DNA of 64,000 nt from Oligoflexia bacterium (lineage in GTDB: Bacteria > Bdellovibrionota_C > UBA2361 > JBGSMV01): NCBI GenBank assembly GCA_019694515.1, contig JAIBBU010000002.1, positions 163,326 to 227,325 of the forward strand. The letters are read 5' to 3'. The notes under the pieces are model-generated. The model was not told the origin of the DNA and searched no databases. It was given only the letters and a program-made list of their open reading frames with translations. The position numbers and the translations under genes are program-made. Positions 48,324-58,055 of this stretch are shown here, in pieces; the first letter of the stretch is position 1; the number at the start of each line of letters is the position of its first letter.

Positions 48324-48414
48324 ATACGGGGGCGCCGTAAAGTAGCAATATTGCACCACAAAGGGCCTATTTTGCGGGTTGAAAGCGCATCGCGAACGCA
48401 GCCCGCAGGAACCG

Positions 48415-51138
48415 TTATTCCGCCAGGTCGCGGCGATGGAGTATATTGCGATGGGTAACGATACGCTTCAATGTACTTTCGGGCCCGGAGTCGCTGTAAT
48501 CCACCTGCAAATTCTGGGGGTCGATCTTAGGGAAAGCCTCGCGCGCCCGTTCTAACCAATACTCCCTGGGATGACGCCTTAAATGTGTTTGATTGTATGA
48601 AAAGAGCCGCTCGCCGGTGCTGCGATCTACGATATGAAATGCCAGATCGGTATCGCAGAGTGTCCCATCGGGATTAAACAGCACTAAACCGTGCGGCGCT
48701 TCGCTCCTGCCACGCCCCCGTTGAGTAATCAGAAATCGCTCCCATTCCTTAACCGGGTCAAGCAGGTTGGCATCAACTATAATTAGTCGATCGTAAAGTG
48801 CATTGGTATGAACATACCGATCCAGATCCGTTAAAGTCTTGTGCTCACAATCCACATACATCACCCAATCATAGCGCTTCAGATAGCTTCGTACCGACCC
48901 GTCGGGGGTAGGGCGTTCCCCATTGACGCGGCCCAGCAAGACCTCAAGAATGCGGGAGTGCGTACTGCTGGAGTGAAAAGCTATCGCCGGGTCGGGCTCA
49001 TTGACGCAGTAGAGTAATCCTTCCGGGACACGATATAGCTCTTCAGGCCGTGAGATGAACGGTTGGATGAATTTTAGCAGCACCCTCACAGCTTCCCGGC
49101 TGGAACGCCCGCTCAGCAATCCCACGTCATGCCCTTCAAGCAGCATGCGCTTGGCCAAGAACAAGCCCGGCATATATTGCGCAACCACCTCTCGGGCTAC
49201 TGTATCTTTGACCGCCTCCAGCAGCGGAGGATCCGAAATGAAGCCGACGAAGCGAGCATGACGTTCGTTCTCACTGGAAATATGCTCAATAAATGTCGTC
49301 GGGTCCGCCGGAATACCGCTCTTGATCTTAAATTCAACACTTTCGAGGTGAGCCAGCACCGCGGTCTGTTCAAAGGGCTGCAGCCGCTTAAATAAGTCTA
49401 GAAAGCGCTCCTGCAGCGGCGGTAGCGATACCGCCACCTTACTGGAGGTCTCGAGGCTCGGGGTCGGCTTCACTTCTTCTACACGCGATAGCTCCTCCAT
49501 CGCCGTCAAGCGCAATTCGGGCCGCTCTGGATAAAAATCAAAATTGTCATCAAGAAAGAGAAACTTATAGGGATTTTGCACGGCTAGCCGTTCGGGTTTT
49601 AGCACGTACTCGGGGAACGCCATGGCGTAATCTTCCCAGGGGCTAATTTCACTATAGCCATCTTGCTCACGCACGAATCTGCTGTGAAACGCAAATGAAA
49701 AGACGGTGCGGTAGAATTTCGTCTTGGGCCTCTGCGGCTCTCTAAAGCGCGTTAACTCCGGGGGATCAGATTCCTCCGAGAGCACACAGTACTTGCGCCA
49801 TTCCCCATTTTCCAACCGCGGCTTTGTCAGATCTATTCTTTGTCCATCAATTGTAAGTTCCAAACCGGCGGCATCAAGGGAAAAGGGGACGCTATGCACC
49901 CGCCAACCGGAGAGCGCGGCGAACTGCGGAAATTCACGCAGCGCATCGCCGTTTTGAACAATCCGTCCAAACTCGTCCGATTTTTCATTTTTTCGATCGC
50001 CGGCAAGCTGCAGCGCATGCCCAATCTCATGTAAAAAGCGACTCACAAAAGTCGGACACTCAAAAAGGTTGTCCCAATCTTTATCGCCGAGGGAGCCCTC
50101 GGCGAAGCGGATGATTCCGGAATCTGAGCGGTAGGCGGTCCAATCATTACCGCGCACTAGCCGCACCTCTCTAAGTTTAGGAGTGAGCAGGACCGGTGCT
50201 GCAAACCGTGAGACAGCCTGGCCCATAGCAGCCACCTCGGAGGCTTTCCAGCGAGTTAGATTGGCGCCTTTTGAATTGCGTTCGTTGCTCCAAAATAGCC
50301 CGAGCGCAAATTCGAGCGGCACCTTGGTATGCATCAGATCATACAACGCTCTGAGCGCGCTAGCGGGTCTTGGCAGCTTCCCTCGCGGTTTCTTCTGCTC
50401 CAGCGACAAGTAGCTGCGATTGAACCGAATCGCTGTGCGCAGGTCCCGGGCAGCTTGTGTATTATTCAGAAAGCCAGAGCGCTCTACTGTTTCAGCACAT
50501 TCACCCAGGAAGGCGGAGAGCTCCTTTAGCTTTGCGCGAACCAAACGCCGCGACGCATTCGGGGCGGGAGGGTCCGGCAATTTGCGCTTACATAAGGTAT
50601 CGAGCCGGGTTGTCAAAACGCTTAGCGCCACTATCTCCTTGACGGTCGGACTATTAAAGCTAAGTAGACTTTTAATGGTCACCGCCCCGATTACTGATCT
50701 TAACTCGGAGGGGGAATTCGAGGCACGCAGCACAGCAGCCACCATTGAGCTGCGCATTTTGCGGCGCGGATTAGCTAACAACTGCTCAACCAGCCAAACT
50801 CGGTCTTTGACCTCGAAGTGCCTAAAGAAAAGCGGCAGCTTGGCGCAGTACCTGCGCCCAACACTATCGGCGCTGAAGCCGGCCTCCATTGCATCACTCA
50901 ACAGTGCGCGACGCGCGGCTGTGGGAAGCAACGCCGCCCCTTTTCTTAGGTCGGCCAAGCGCGTAGCGGGAGATGATAGTCGCTCTCGCACCGCCTCGTT
51001 GGAGAGCCCGTTAAGATGACGCCTAATAATGTCCTGTAATCTTTGATCGGCGGCCTCGTCCGGCAATGGGGGAGGGAGTGTCGGAGCCTGCCCGGGAGTT
51101 AACTTCTGAACTGCGTTGGAACTATCTAAACTACTCAT
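48415..51138 (-). CDS. Large protein with HExxH metalloprotease motif, function unknown
   Basis: A 907-residue protein with no family I can name firmly. The N terminus is disordered and Pro-rich (LTPGQAPTLPPPLPDEAADQ); residues ~40-290 are helical. FVSRFLHEIGHALQLAG places a zinc motif at His370, Glu371, His374, and PWEDYAMAFPEYVLKPERL (~residue 500) could give the third ligand, as in anthrax-lethal-factor-like (ATLF) peptidases. The C-terminal ~350 residues hold EGHDVGLLSGRSSREAV and LVLFNPDGTLCDTDLAF, which recall HAD or nucleotide-binding motifs but with altered residues. I chose the ATG at 51138; a TTG at 51153 is the alternative. Divergent from the M3 peptidase gene. No signal peptide. 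Confidence 0.6.
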   Translation of the reverse strand: MSSLDSSNAVQKLTPGQAPTLPPPLPDEAADQRLQDIIRRHLNGLSNEAVRERLSSPATRLADLRKGAALLPTAARRALLSDAMEAGFSADSVGRRYCAKLPLFFRHFEVKDRVWLVEQLLANPRRKMRSSMVAAVLRASNSPSELRSVIGAVTIKSLLSFNSPTVKEIVALSVLTTRLDTLCKRKLPDPPAPNASRRLVRAKLKELSAFLGECAETVERSGFLNNTQAARDLRTAIRFNRSYLSLEQKKPRGKLPRPASALRALYDLMHTKVPLEFALGLFWSNERNSKGANLTRWKASEVAAMGQAVSRFAAPVLLTPKLREVRLVRGNDWTAYRSDSGIIRFAEGSLGDKDWDNLFECPTFVSRFLHEIGHALQLAGDRKNEKSDEFGRIVQNGDALREFPQFAALSGWRVHSVPFSLDAAGLELTIDGQRIDLTKPRLENGEWRKYCVLSEESDPPELTRFREPQRPKTKFYRTVFSFAFHSRFVREQDGYSEISPWEDYAMAFPEYVLKPERLAVQNPYKFLFLDDNFDFYPERPELRLTAMEELSRVEEVKPTPSLETSSKVAVSLPPLQERFLDLFKRLQPFEQTAVLAHLESVEFKIKSGIPADPTTFIEHISSENERHARFVGFISDPPLLEAVKDTVAREVVAQYMPGLFLAKRMLLEGHDVGLLSGRSSREAVRVLLKFIQPFISRPEELYRVPEGLLYCVNEPDPAIAFHSSSTHSRILEVLLGRVNGERPTPDGSVRSYLKRYDWVMYVDCEHKTLTDLDRYVHTNALYDRLIIVDANLLDPVKEWERFLITQRGRGRSEAPHGLVLFNPDGTLCDTDLAFHIVDRSTGERLFSYNQTHLRRHPREYWLERAREAFPKIDPQNLQVDYSDSGPESTLKRIVTHRNILHRRDLAE

Positions 51139-51245
51139 AGGACCACTACGCAAACGATAGCCCCTAGAGTGCGTTATTTACAAGGGCTTTGGAAGGATTT
51201 AGACTTCGGCTTCTGTTCTTTGGGCTATCTAATCGCAGTTGCAGT

Positions 51246-53330
51246 ATGTTCTCCTTGGATCCCGAAGTCCCCAAAACCGGCGCTTCAGATTTATTTCGAA
51301 AAACGCTCCCGCCCGAGGGTCCTCCAGAGGTACTCAGATTTCCGCTGCCAATCGCCAGACTTGATCCCCAGCAGCGTGTTCAATTGGCTCGCCGCTCGAT
51401 CGATCGGGCAGCTGAAAGGATTGAAATCATCAAGAATTTAGGAGACCACGCCAGCTACGAACAAAGCGTACTGCAGATTGCCGAGCTCTTTGTCGATATC
51501 CGCGCAATTGCAAATCTAAGCTTTGCACTTGTCGATCTTGATCACTCTTCAGCTAACGAGCAGTGCCGTACCGATTTACAAGAGATTAAGCGTGAGCTGG
51601 AAGCTTCGGTATTCCAAGATCCCGAATTATATGCCGTGGTGTCCCGGTTCGCCGCTCCAGAAGCGCGCGCCGCTCAATCACCGGCCGAAAACCGCCTCCT
51701 CGACAACACCCTTCACGATTTCAAGGAGCATGGGGTGCATCTCGATGCTGCCACCCGTAATCGGCTCAAAGCTTTGAGCACCGAGATCGACCACTATTCC
51801 GGCGAATTCCTATCTAATCTCAGAATGGCCTCCGAACAAACAAAAGTAACGGTTACGGATCGCGAGCTTCTAGTTGGTCTTCCTGCCCATCTTATAGAGT
51901 CAGCGAAGACTGAAGAGGGGGACTGGGTGTTCGGGGTAGGGGACGACGACTATTTCGGTGTGATGCAACACGCCTCTAAGGCGGCACTCCGAAAATCGAT
52001 GTATGAAGCATTTAAGACCCGCTGCAGCTCGGGTGAGCTTGATAATGAAGGGAATATGCGGGCACTTATTCGCTTAAGACGCGAACGAGCGAAGCTGCTT
52101 GGCTATGATAATACAGTAGATCATCAGAACTGCGACTATTCTCTCAAAACAGCGGCTGAGATCGAGGGCTTCCTGGCTCAGATTACGGAGGCCGCCGCAC
52201 CGGCCTACCACGCTGAGATGGGAAAGCTCTCCGAACTTCGACGCGAAATCGAAGGAGCCGACTCCCAGTCGATTGAGCCTTGGGACGAGCTCTACTACCG
52301 GCGCCTCCTCAGAGAGCGGGCCGCCGGAATAAACACAGAAGAGCTCAAGTATTATTTCGAACTCAATGGAGCGTTGGAGCGCCTCTTCAACCTGGTGCGC
52401 CATCGCTACGGCATGGAGATCGTAGAGATGTTCGGCATTGAGGCCTGGCATCCAGATGTGCGAACTTTCGTTATTTACGACGAGGATCACACGCGCCTGG
52501 GATTTGTTTATATGGATTTATTTTCCCGACCCAACAAGTTCGATAACGGCGCGTGCTTGCAGCCGGTGATCGATCCCCGCGACGACGGAGATCAACGCGT
52601 CCCAGCTGTCGCGATTTTATCCTGTAATTTTAGAAAGCCGGAGGGCACTGGTCCTTGCTTTCTCTCACATGAGGAATTCACCGGCGTACTGCTGCATGAG
52701 TTCTTCCACACTCTGCACTTTTGCGGCGCGCGCGTAAGCCGCCCCTCCGAAATGGATGGTGTAGAGCCTTTTGACTTCCTTGAAACCCCTTCACAGTTTG
52801 GAGAGAACTACGGGTGGAGTAAGAGCAGCCTGCACGAATTGGCCCGTCATTACCATACCGCTGAACCATTGAGCGAGGCCGCGGTTGATGCCCTCGTAAA
52901 ATCCCGGGCGCTGGATGCCGGGTGCGTTGCGATGAATGATGTGGCGAATGCTGCTATGGATGTAGCATTGCATCATCATTACGATCCTGACGGGACTCAG
53001 AGCATACCGGAATATGTCGACGCGCTGCTGGTGCCGCTTTTCGCCGGCGGACCAAGACTTTCAACCCGGCCCGGAATTTTTGAGCACATCTTCGTAGAGG
53101 AGTACGGCTACGATTCACGCTACTATGTTTACCTTTTCACGGCAGTACTCGAGGCCGACTTATTCGAACAGATAGAACTGCGTCGCAAAACGGAGTCCAC
53201 GATCGAGCGCATGTTGTATCAGGAGGTGCTAGCCCCCGGAAATAGCAGGGACCCCATCATTGGAGTGCGAAAACTCTTAGGACGCGAGCCGAGTGCCGAG
53301 GCTTGGGGAAGGAGGCTGCTCAGTTCTTAA
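51246..53330 (+). CDS. M3-family oligopeptidase
   Basis: A 694-residue zinc oligopeptidase (thimet oligopeptidase/PrlC/PepF clan). The catalytic site is HEFFH (His484, Glu485, His488) in LLHEFFHTLHF, and the third zinc ligand is in DFLETPSQFGENYGW, the classic M3 pattern. The N-terminal helical lobe fits, and no signal peptide is seen, so it should be cytosolic and degrade short peptides. I chose the ATG at 51246; a TTG at 51189 would add 19 residues. It converges with the methyltransferase-like gene; the stop codons overlap by four bases. Confidence 0.88.
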   Translation: MFSLDPEVPKTGASDLFRKTLPPEGPPEVLRFPLPIARLDPQQRVQLARRSIDRAAERIEIIKNLGDHASYEQSVLQIAELFVDIRAIANLSFALVDLDHSSANEQCRTDLQEIKRELEASVFQDPELYAVVSRFAAPEARAAQSPAENRLLDNTLHDFKEHGVHLDAATRNRLKALSTEIDHYSGEFLSNLRMASEQTKVTVTDRELLVGLPAHLIESAKTEEGDWVFGVGDDDYFGVMQHASKAALRKSMYEAFKTRCSSGELDNEGNMRALIRLRRERAKLLGYDNTVDHQNCDYSLKTAAEIEGFLAQITEAAAPAYHAEMGKLSELRREIEGADSQSIEPWDELYYRRLLRERAAGINTEELKYYFELNGALERLFNLVRHRYGMEIVEMFGIEAWHPDVRTFVIYDEDHTRLGFVYMDLFSRPNKFDNGACLQPVIDPRDDGDQRVPAVAILSCNFRKPEGTGPCFLSHEEFTGVLLHEFFHTLHFCGARVSRPSEMDGVEPFDFLETPSQFGENYGWSKSSLHELARHYHTAEPLSEAAVDALVKSRALDAGCVAMNDVANAAMDVALHHHYDPDGTQSIPEYVDALLVPLFAGGPRLSTRPGIFEHIFVEEYGYDSRYYVYLFTAVLEADLFEQIELRRKTESTIERMLYQEVLAPGNSRDPIIGVRKLLGREPSAEAWGRRLLSS

Positions 53331-54064
53331 GAGTTTGACGCGCTGCTGCTTTCCTCGGCCGGCGTCCGCATCATGGTAAATCGTGTAATTTCAGAAACCC
53401 GATCCGATGATATCCCGGTCAAAGAGAGCTTCATCTCCTTTAACAGCATGACCAAATCATTCGGCACCAGTCCTCCGAACTCGCTAGCGGGTCGCTTAAG
53501 GTCGTAACACAATTTTCCGCCTGGCATGAGGACTCGGAGCACTGCCTGAAATAGATCCGCGCGCGGGGCGCTGCCATATACGAAGACGATGTCACAGCTC
53601 TGGTCCGGTAACGGCACAGCAACGCTCGCGTCCCCGGAGATGCGGACAGCACGCGGCCCAGCGCCTCCACCGATGTCAGTGGCAGACGAGTCAATAGCCA
53701 GCATTAAGTCATGCGGCCTTAGGCCCTCCTTAGGCACGGTAATACCGTGCTCGTGCGCACCAAACTGACAAAGGACTCTCCCATCATTGGGCACCAGCGC
53801 ACGAAAAAGGGCCAGGTAATCTCTTAATTGTCTAGGATCTAAAACGGACACTTCGTCGCATTGGGCAATGATTTGCTCCACAGCAAAAGTTCCAAAATCC
53901 TGCGCGGGTGAAGTTTCCAAAAAACGCCGCTCCAACTGAGCTCTTAACTCGGCAACTTCCGAGCTAGGTGTTGCTGCGAAAGGAGGGGTAGCACGGTTCC
54001 CTTCTGCAGGAGTCCTCTCAGGGGAACTCTGGTCTGGCTTGGAGCGTGGATCGATGCTTACCAT
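53327..54064 (-). CDS. Methyltransferase-like protein (class I SAM fold, uncertain)
   Basis: A 245-residue protein whose C-terminal half resembles a class I methyltransferase: VPLPDQSCDIVFVYGSAPR (as in the usual LPFPDxSFDxV motif) and AVLRVLMPGGKLCYDL (post-motif III). The SAM-binding glycine motif is not obvious (DIGGGAGP, preceded by MLAIDSSATDIG, is the best candidate). The first ~45 residues are a disordered Pro/Ser/Glu tail. ATG at 54064, or GTG at 54073. Substrate unknown. Confidence 0.55.
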   Translation of the reverse strand: MVSIDPRSKPDQSSPERTPAEGNRATPPFAATPSSEVAELRAQLERRFLETSPAQDFGTFAVEQIIAQCDEVSVLDPRQLRDYLALFRALVPNDGRVLCQFGAHEHGITVPKEGLRPHDLMLAIDSSATDIGGGAGPRAVRISGDASVAVPLPDQSCDIVFVYGSAPRADLFQAVLRVLMPGGKLCYDLKRPASEFGGLVPNDLVMLLKEMKLSLTGISSDRVSEITRFTMMRTPAEESSSASNS

Positions 54065-54284
54065 GCGATTCACAGATATTATTGGGGAAAATCCCGAAAG
54101 TGTAGCCTGTTTGAGCTTCCCTAGGCAGAAAATGGCCGTCAGCGCTGCGGTCTACCTTTTGCAAGCACCTCCTCCTTGGGTTAGCGGGGTGCTAATCAGC
54201 TATTAAAATTCACTACTATCCGGTTACCGAGCTAAGGGAATAAAATCTCCAGGTTACGGTCGGTAATCGACCATTTTATATCGA

Positions 54285-56909
54285 GTGGGTCTTAACTTGT
54301 TTCCTCCATTAAAGGCCAAGCTGCCGCCATTCTTGCTGTTCGGATTGGTCCTTCTTACGCTCTTCGTCGCGGCACTCGGTCCGGCGCCCGCTTCAGCACA
54401 AAAACGGGTCTATCTCGCGCTGGACGATCATACTGATTATTTTTGGACCGCCAACGACGTCACGTACCGCCAAACATTCCGCGACACGATCAATTACTAC
54501 ATGAACCTCTTCCGGCAGGACGAGACCAATGGCGTAGCTCCGCGGCTCCAAAACAAATTCAATCTTGATGGTTCGTTTTGGGCCTGGGAATACCTTAATG
54601 ATCCCGCCGTAACCGCAGCGCAGCGAACTGAATTCATTAACCGGATTAAAGACGGACACTTTAGCATCCCACTTACTCCGCTGGTGCTTTGCATGGGTGC
54701 AATGCCGGCGGAAGCGCTGATTCGCGGAATGTATTTCGGCGGTCAACTTGAGCGCCGCTATAACTTTCGCATCCCGCTAGCTGTCGCGATGGAGAATCAG
54801 ACCTTTCCATATGGTGTGGGAGCGGTGTGGGCAGGCGCCGGCGCCAAGTATAGCTGGCGCGGAGTCTGCGGCTGCGCGACCGGAGTTTCACCGCAACACA
54901 ATACTCCTGAAATGTACTGGCTAACCGGCAATGACGGCAGCCGCGTTCTAATGAAGTGGTACCGCTTCGTGGATGCAGTTGGTATTGGTGGGTATGGCGA
55001 GGCGCGAACCGCTTCGACCGCGGTCTCCTTTGCCGATACCAATATACCGTTCAATGTTTTGGGAATTTTCGGAAAGGGCGGGGACGATCTTGCTACCATG
55101 ATTTCAAACTGGCCCGCTACGGTACAGGGGCTGACGACAGCATCTAGGTCCGTGATTGTGTCGAATGAAACCGACTTCTTCCAGGATTTTGAGCAGACCT
55201 ACGGTGCATCTCTACCGTCTTACGGTGCTAGCACCGGCAACGAATGGGATGTCTATTCTGCCTCGATGTCCGAACTGTCGGCTAGCGTGAAGCGCTATCT
55301 GGAGCAGCTGCGTGCTGCCGAGGCGATGGCTTCATTGGCCGCAGTAAAGAGTCCTGGGTTTATGAGCGGGCGCGAGACGGCGCGCGATCTAGCCAACATA
55401 AACTTTGGAAACTATTTTGAGCATGACTGGACCTGCGACGGCCCGATCTCAAGGAATGCGCGACGGGACTGGCAACGCAGCCTCGTCACGGGAATCAGAA
55501 ATTACGTCACCACCCTATACCAAGATGCAGTTAGCACCCTTGGGCAGATGATTCAGAAGTCCGGTTCGGCTCCGCGCTATTTCGTTTTCAATCCGCTGGG
55601 CTGGCAGCGTACTGATTTTGCCGACCTGCCATATTCCGCCGCAGGTCCAGTGCTGGTGATCGATCTAACCACGCAGCTGGAAGTGCCTTCACAAACCATC
55701 ACGGTTAATGGTCAAAACCTCCTCCGTATATTGGCCTCCGATGTTCCGTCGGTCGGATACAAAACCTTTGAAATTCGATCAGGGACTCCGGCCTCGCTCC
55801 CGAATGCGGCAACTGTAGCGGGCGGCTCTATAGAGAACTCACTATATAAACTGGTGCTGACAGGGCAGGGAAGAATCACCAGCCTCAAAGACAAAGCGCG
55901 TGCGGACCGCGAGTTCGTCGGAAGCGGAGCCGCTCTGAATGAACTTGGAACTGGCGCTGATGCAGGGACACTCGTGGTAGAGAACCAGGGAGCAGTTTCG
56001 GTAACGTTGAAGGCCAGCTCCACGTCGCCGCTTGCGCACGACACCCGCATCACTCTCTTTAGGAACATTAATCGCATCGACATTTCAAACCAGATTAATG
56101 TCAATTTTTCGAACGTTCAGACATGGCGCTTCGCCTTCAATTTGACCGCCCCCGATCTTAATCATGAAGAGGTGGGAGCCGTAATACGTGCGCGCTATGC
56201 TGACCAGGGTGGACACTACAGTCGGACCTCGGCACGGTACGACTGGTTGACGATTAATCATTTTGCCGACCTGAGCGGAGCTGGTAATGTCGGCGTTACT
56301 TTGTCCAACGCCGATCTATACTTCATGCGCCTTGGAAACAGCGGCGGCCCGAACCTTGACACGAGCACCCCCGAAATCAAACTACTCGCAGGAGGGCAGG
56401 TGGACGGGAATACATTCGGGGTTCCCAGCCAGGGCGGGGATTCTTCCTTTTTGCAACGCTTTGCTCTTACTACTCACGACGCCTATAACCAACGGGACGC
56501 CATGAAGTTTTCACTTGAGCATCAAAATCCCCTGGTGGCTGGGGTAATCAGCGGGGGCTCGCAGTATCCTGGTACTAACTTCTCGTTGGTAAACGTTTCC
56601 GGCTCCAACGCTTTACTATGGGCGCTCAAGCCCGCCGATGACGGAATCTCCGAGGGGTTGGTGGCTCGTCTGTGGAACCAGGCTGTCACCCCGGTGACCG
56701 CCGCGCTCTCCGTTCCCGCTGGATCGATCTCAAGTGCTAAGAATATTACGCATGTCGAAACCGCTCTGGGAGCGCTAGCAACAACCTCAGGTGCCCTCGG
56801 GGTAGATCTAACTGCTCAACAACTTAAGAGTATCTCCTTTATACCGAATCTAAGCGGGGGTCCTGATCTGACCTCCCCGCAAAGTCCGTCCAATCTAAGA
56901 ACCCAATAG
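54285..56909 (+). CDS. Secreted GH38-like alpha-mannosidase-type glycoside hydrolase
   Basis: An 874-residue exported protein; signal peptide ~1-38 (…LLTLFVAALGPAPASAQ). The catalytic domain begins with YLALDDHTDYFWTANDVTYR, which corresponds to the metal-binding H-x-D start of GH38 enzymes, followed by the helical middle domain and a large C-terminal beta sandwich (~450-860). The catalytic nucleophile region is divergent, so activity on alpha-mannose is not certain. The protein stops in LTSPQSPSNLRTQ, which reads like the linker before a fibronectin type III domain that is absent. GTG start at 54285; a TTG at 54297 is possible. Stands alone on its strand. Confidence 0.72.
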   Translation: MGLNLFPPLKAKLPPFLLFGLVLLTLFVAALGPAPASAQKRVYLALDDHTDYFWTANDVTYRQTFRDTINYYMNLFRQDETNGVAPRLQNKFNLDGSFWAWEYLNDPAVTAAQRTEFINRIKDGHFSIPLTPLVLCMGAMPAEALIRGMYFGGQLERRYNFRIPLAVAMENQTFPYGVGAVWAGAGAKYSWRGVCGCATGVSPQHNTPEMYWLTGNDGSRVLMKWYRFVDAVGIGGYGEARTASTAVSFADTNIPFNVLGIFGKGGDDLATMISNWPATVQGLTTASRSVIVSNETDFFQDFEQTYGASLPSYGASTGNEWDVYSASMSELSASVKRYLEQLRAAEAMASLAAVKSPGFMSGRETARDLANINFGNYFEHDWTCDGPISRNARRDWQRSLVTGIRNYVTTLYQDAVSTLGQMIQKSGSAPRYFVFNPLGWQRTDFADLPYSAAGPVLVIDLTTQLEVPSQTITVNGQNLLRILASDVPSVGYKTFEIRSGTPASLPNAATVAGGSIENSLYKLVLTGQGRITSLKDKARADREFVGSGAALNELGTGADAGTLVVENQGAVSVTLKASSTSPLAHDTRITLFRNINRIDISNQINVNFSNVQTWRFAFNLTAPDLNHEEVGAVIRARYADQGGHYSRTSARYDWLTINHFADLSGAGNVGVTLSNADLYFMRLGNSGGPNLDTSTPEIKLLAGGQVDGNTFGVPSQGGDSSFLQRFALTTHDAYNQRDAMKFSLEHQNPLVAGVISGGSQYPGTNFSLVNVSGSNALLWALKPADDGISEGLVARLWNQAVTPVTAALSVPAGSISSAKNITHVETALGALATTSGALGVDLTAQQLKSISFIPNLSGGPDLTSPQSPSNLRTQ

Positions 56910-57076
56910 TCGCCTCCATAGCATGCCGTTTTCGGTGCCCAGAGGCTGTTTCTAGCGCTAATGGGCTGGGATCGAGTTTTGCAGTAGCTGCCTAGTTTCT
57001 AGAAATGTGTCGCCGCAAGTGAAGGGCGTCATAACAGAGGTAGCCGGTTTATCGATGGTATTTTCTTAGGTTATAC

Positions 57077-57796
57077 ATGAACGCTCCAGCCCGCGGCGCA
57101 GCCCGTAATGTCTCCCAGGTGGTTTCTCCCAGCGAACATCCACAACATGAGCTTCAACGCGCGAATATCGCTGTTCGCGAGCACGCGGATCCCGCTTTGC
57201 TTCGAGGCGCAAAACATTCGATTGATACCGAACGTGCCCCAGAGCGACGGAGCATAACTCAATTAATCGATAATATCCTAAAAGAAGGCATGAAGCGGTT
57301 GAGTACCGCCGTGCGCGCAGGGCCAACTCTCGTCGGTCATGAACTTCCAGAAGGGGACGTAAAATTATTCCATCCGATGCGAAATTCGCGCGGCGACCAG
57401 ATCAACGCGCAGACACTTACAGGGACGTTGCAAGGTCATGTGGTGGATTTTAAGAGCGTAGTTCCCGCCGGAACCCGACTTGAATTAAAGGGCATCACAC
57501 CTGAGGGGATCGTCGTCGGCAATACCTACCGCGATGGAAATGCCGGCTCACGCCACCCGATCCTATTTTGCATCGACGCAAAGGGAAAACTGGTTAAGAG
57601 CACTGAAAATTCATACTTTGCTGGCCCAGTCGACGCTGACTATGGTGCCGATAAACAGCTGCAGTATTCAATCGCCAGATATGCCGGAATCGACAGGCAC
57701 GGGCGTATCGTCGCAGAAACCAGCACTAATGTTCCGCCGGAAAGTGATGGGCCGACCCGTCATCTGGTGCTGAAAGCGCAGAGTCCTTACCTCTAA
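57077..57796 (+). CDS. Protein of unknown function
   Basis: A 239-residue protein without signal peptide or membrane segment. Residues 1-~60 are polar and probably disordered (APARGAARNVSQVVSPSEHP); residues ~85-239 look beta-rich (TLTGTLQGHVVDFKSVVPAG, LELKGITPEGIVVGNTYRDG, ILFCIDAKGKLVKS). No family recognised. The ATG at 57077 has TTAGG upstream. Coding character is supported by length and by absence of good competing frames. Confidence 0.55.
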   Translation: MNAPARGAARNVSQVVSPSEHPQHELQRANIAVREHADPALLRGAKHSIDTERAPERRSITQLIDNILKEGMKRLSTAVRAGPTLVGHELPEGDVKLFHPMRNSRGDQINAQTLTGTLQGHVVDFKSVVPAGTRLELKGITPEGIVVGNTYRDGNAGSRHPILFCIDAKGKLVKSTENSYFAGPVDADYGADKQLQYSIARYAGIDRHGRIVAETSTNVPPESDGPTRHLVLKAQSPYL

Positions 57797-57847
57797 CCGA
57801 ACCTCCATCCGCTGAACTTACAGGGACGCGTCTGCCATACCTTTGTC

Positions 57848-57876
57848 TTGACTAGTCGGTGCTCTAGCATTACCCT
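57848..57876 (+). promoter_or_regulatory. Candidate sigma-70 promoter
   Basis: TTGACT (57848-57853), 17-bp spacer, TACCCT (57871-57876). It would give a ~170-nt leader before the gene at 58056. The -35 is good and the -10 weak. Confidence 0.3.
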
Positions 57877-58055
57877 CGGAATATGACATTCAAGTCATTT
57901 CAAATCTCGACTTCGCATTTTCTGCACCTGCATCACGGCGCCTAAAGCGCTGTCAATTTAGATCCGTCCACACATATTCATCTTTGACTTCTTAGCGACC
58001 GTTCGTCGGTACGCAATATTTTTCGGCGGTAATTTGCCCGTAATAGGAGAATTTT

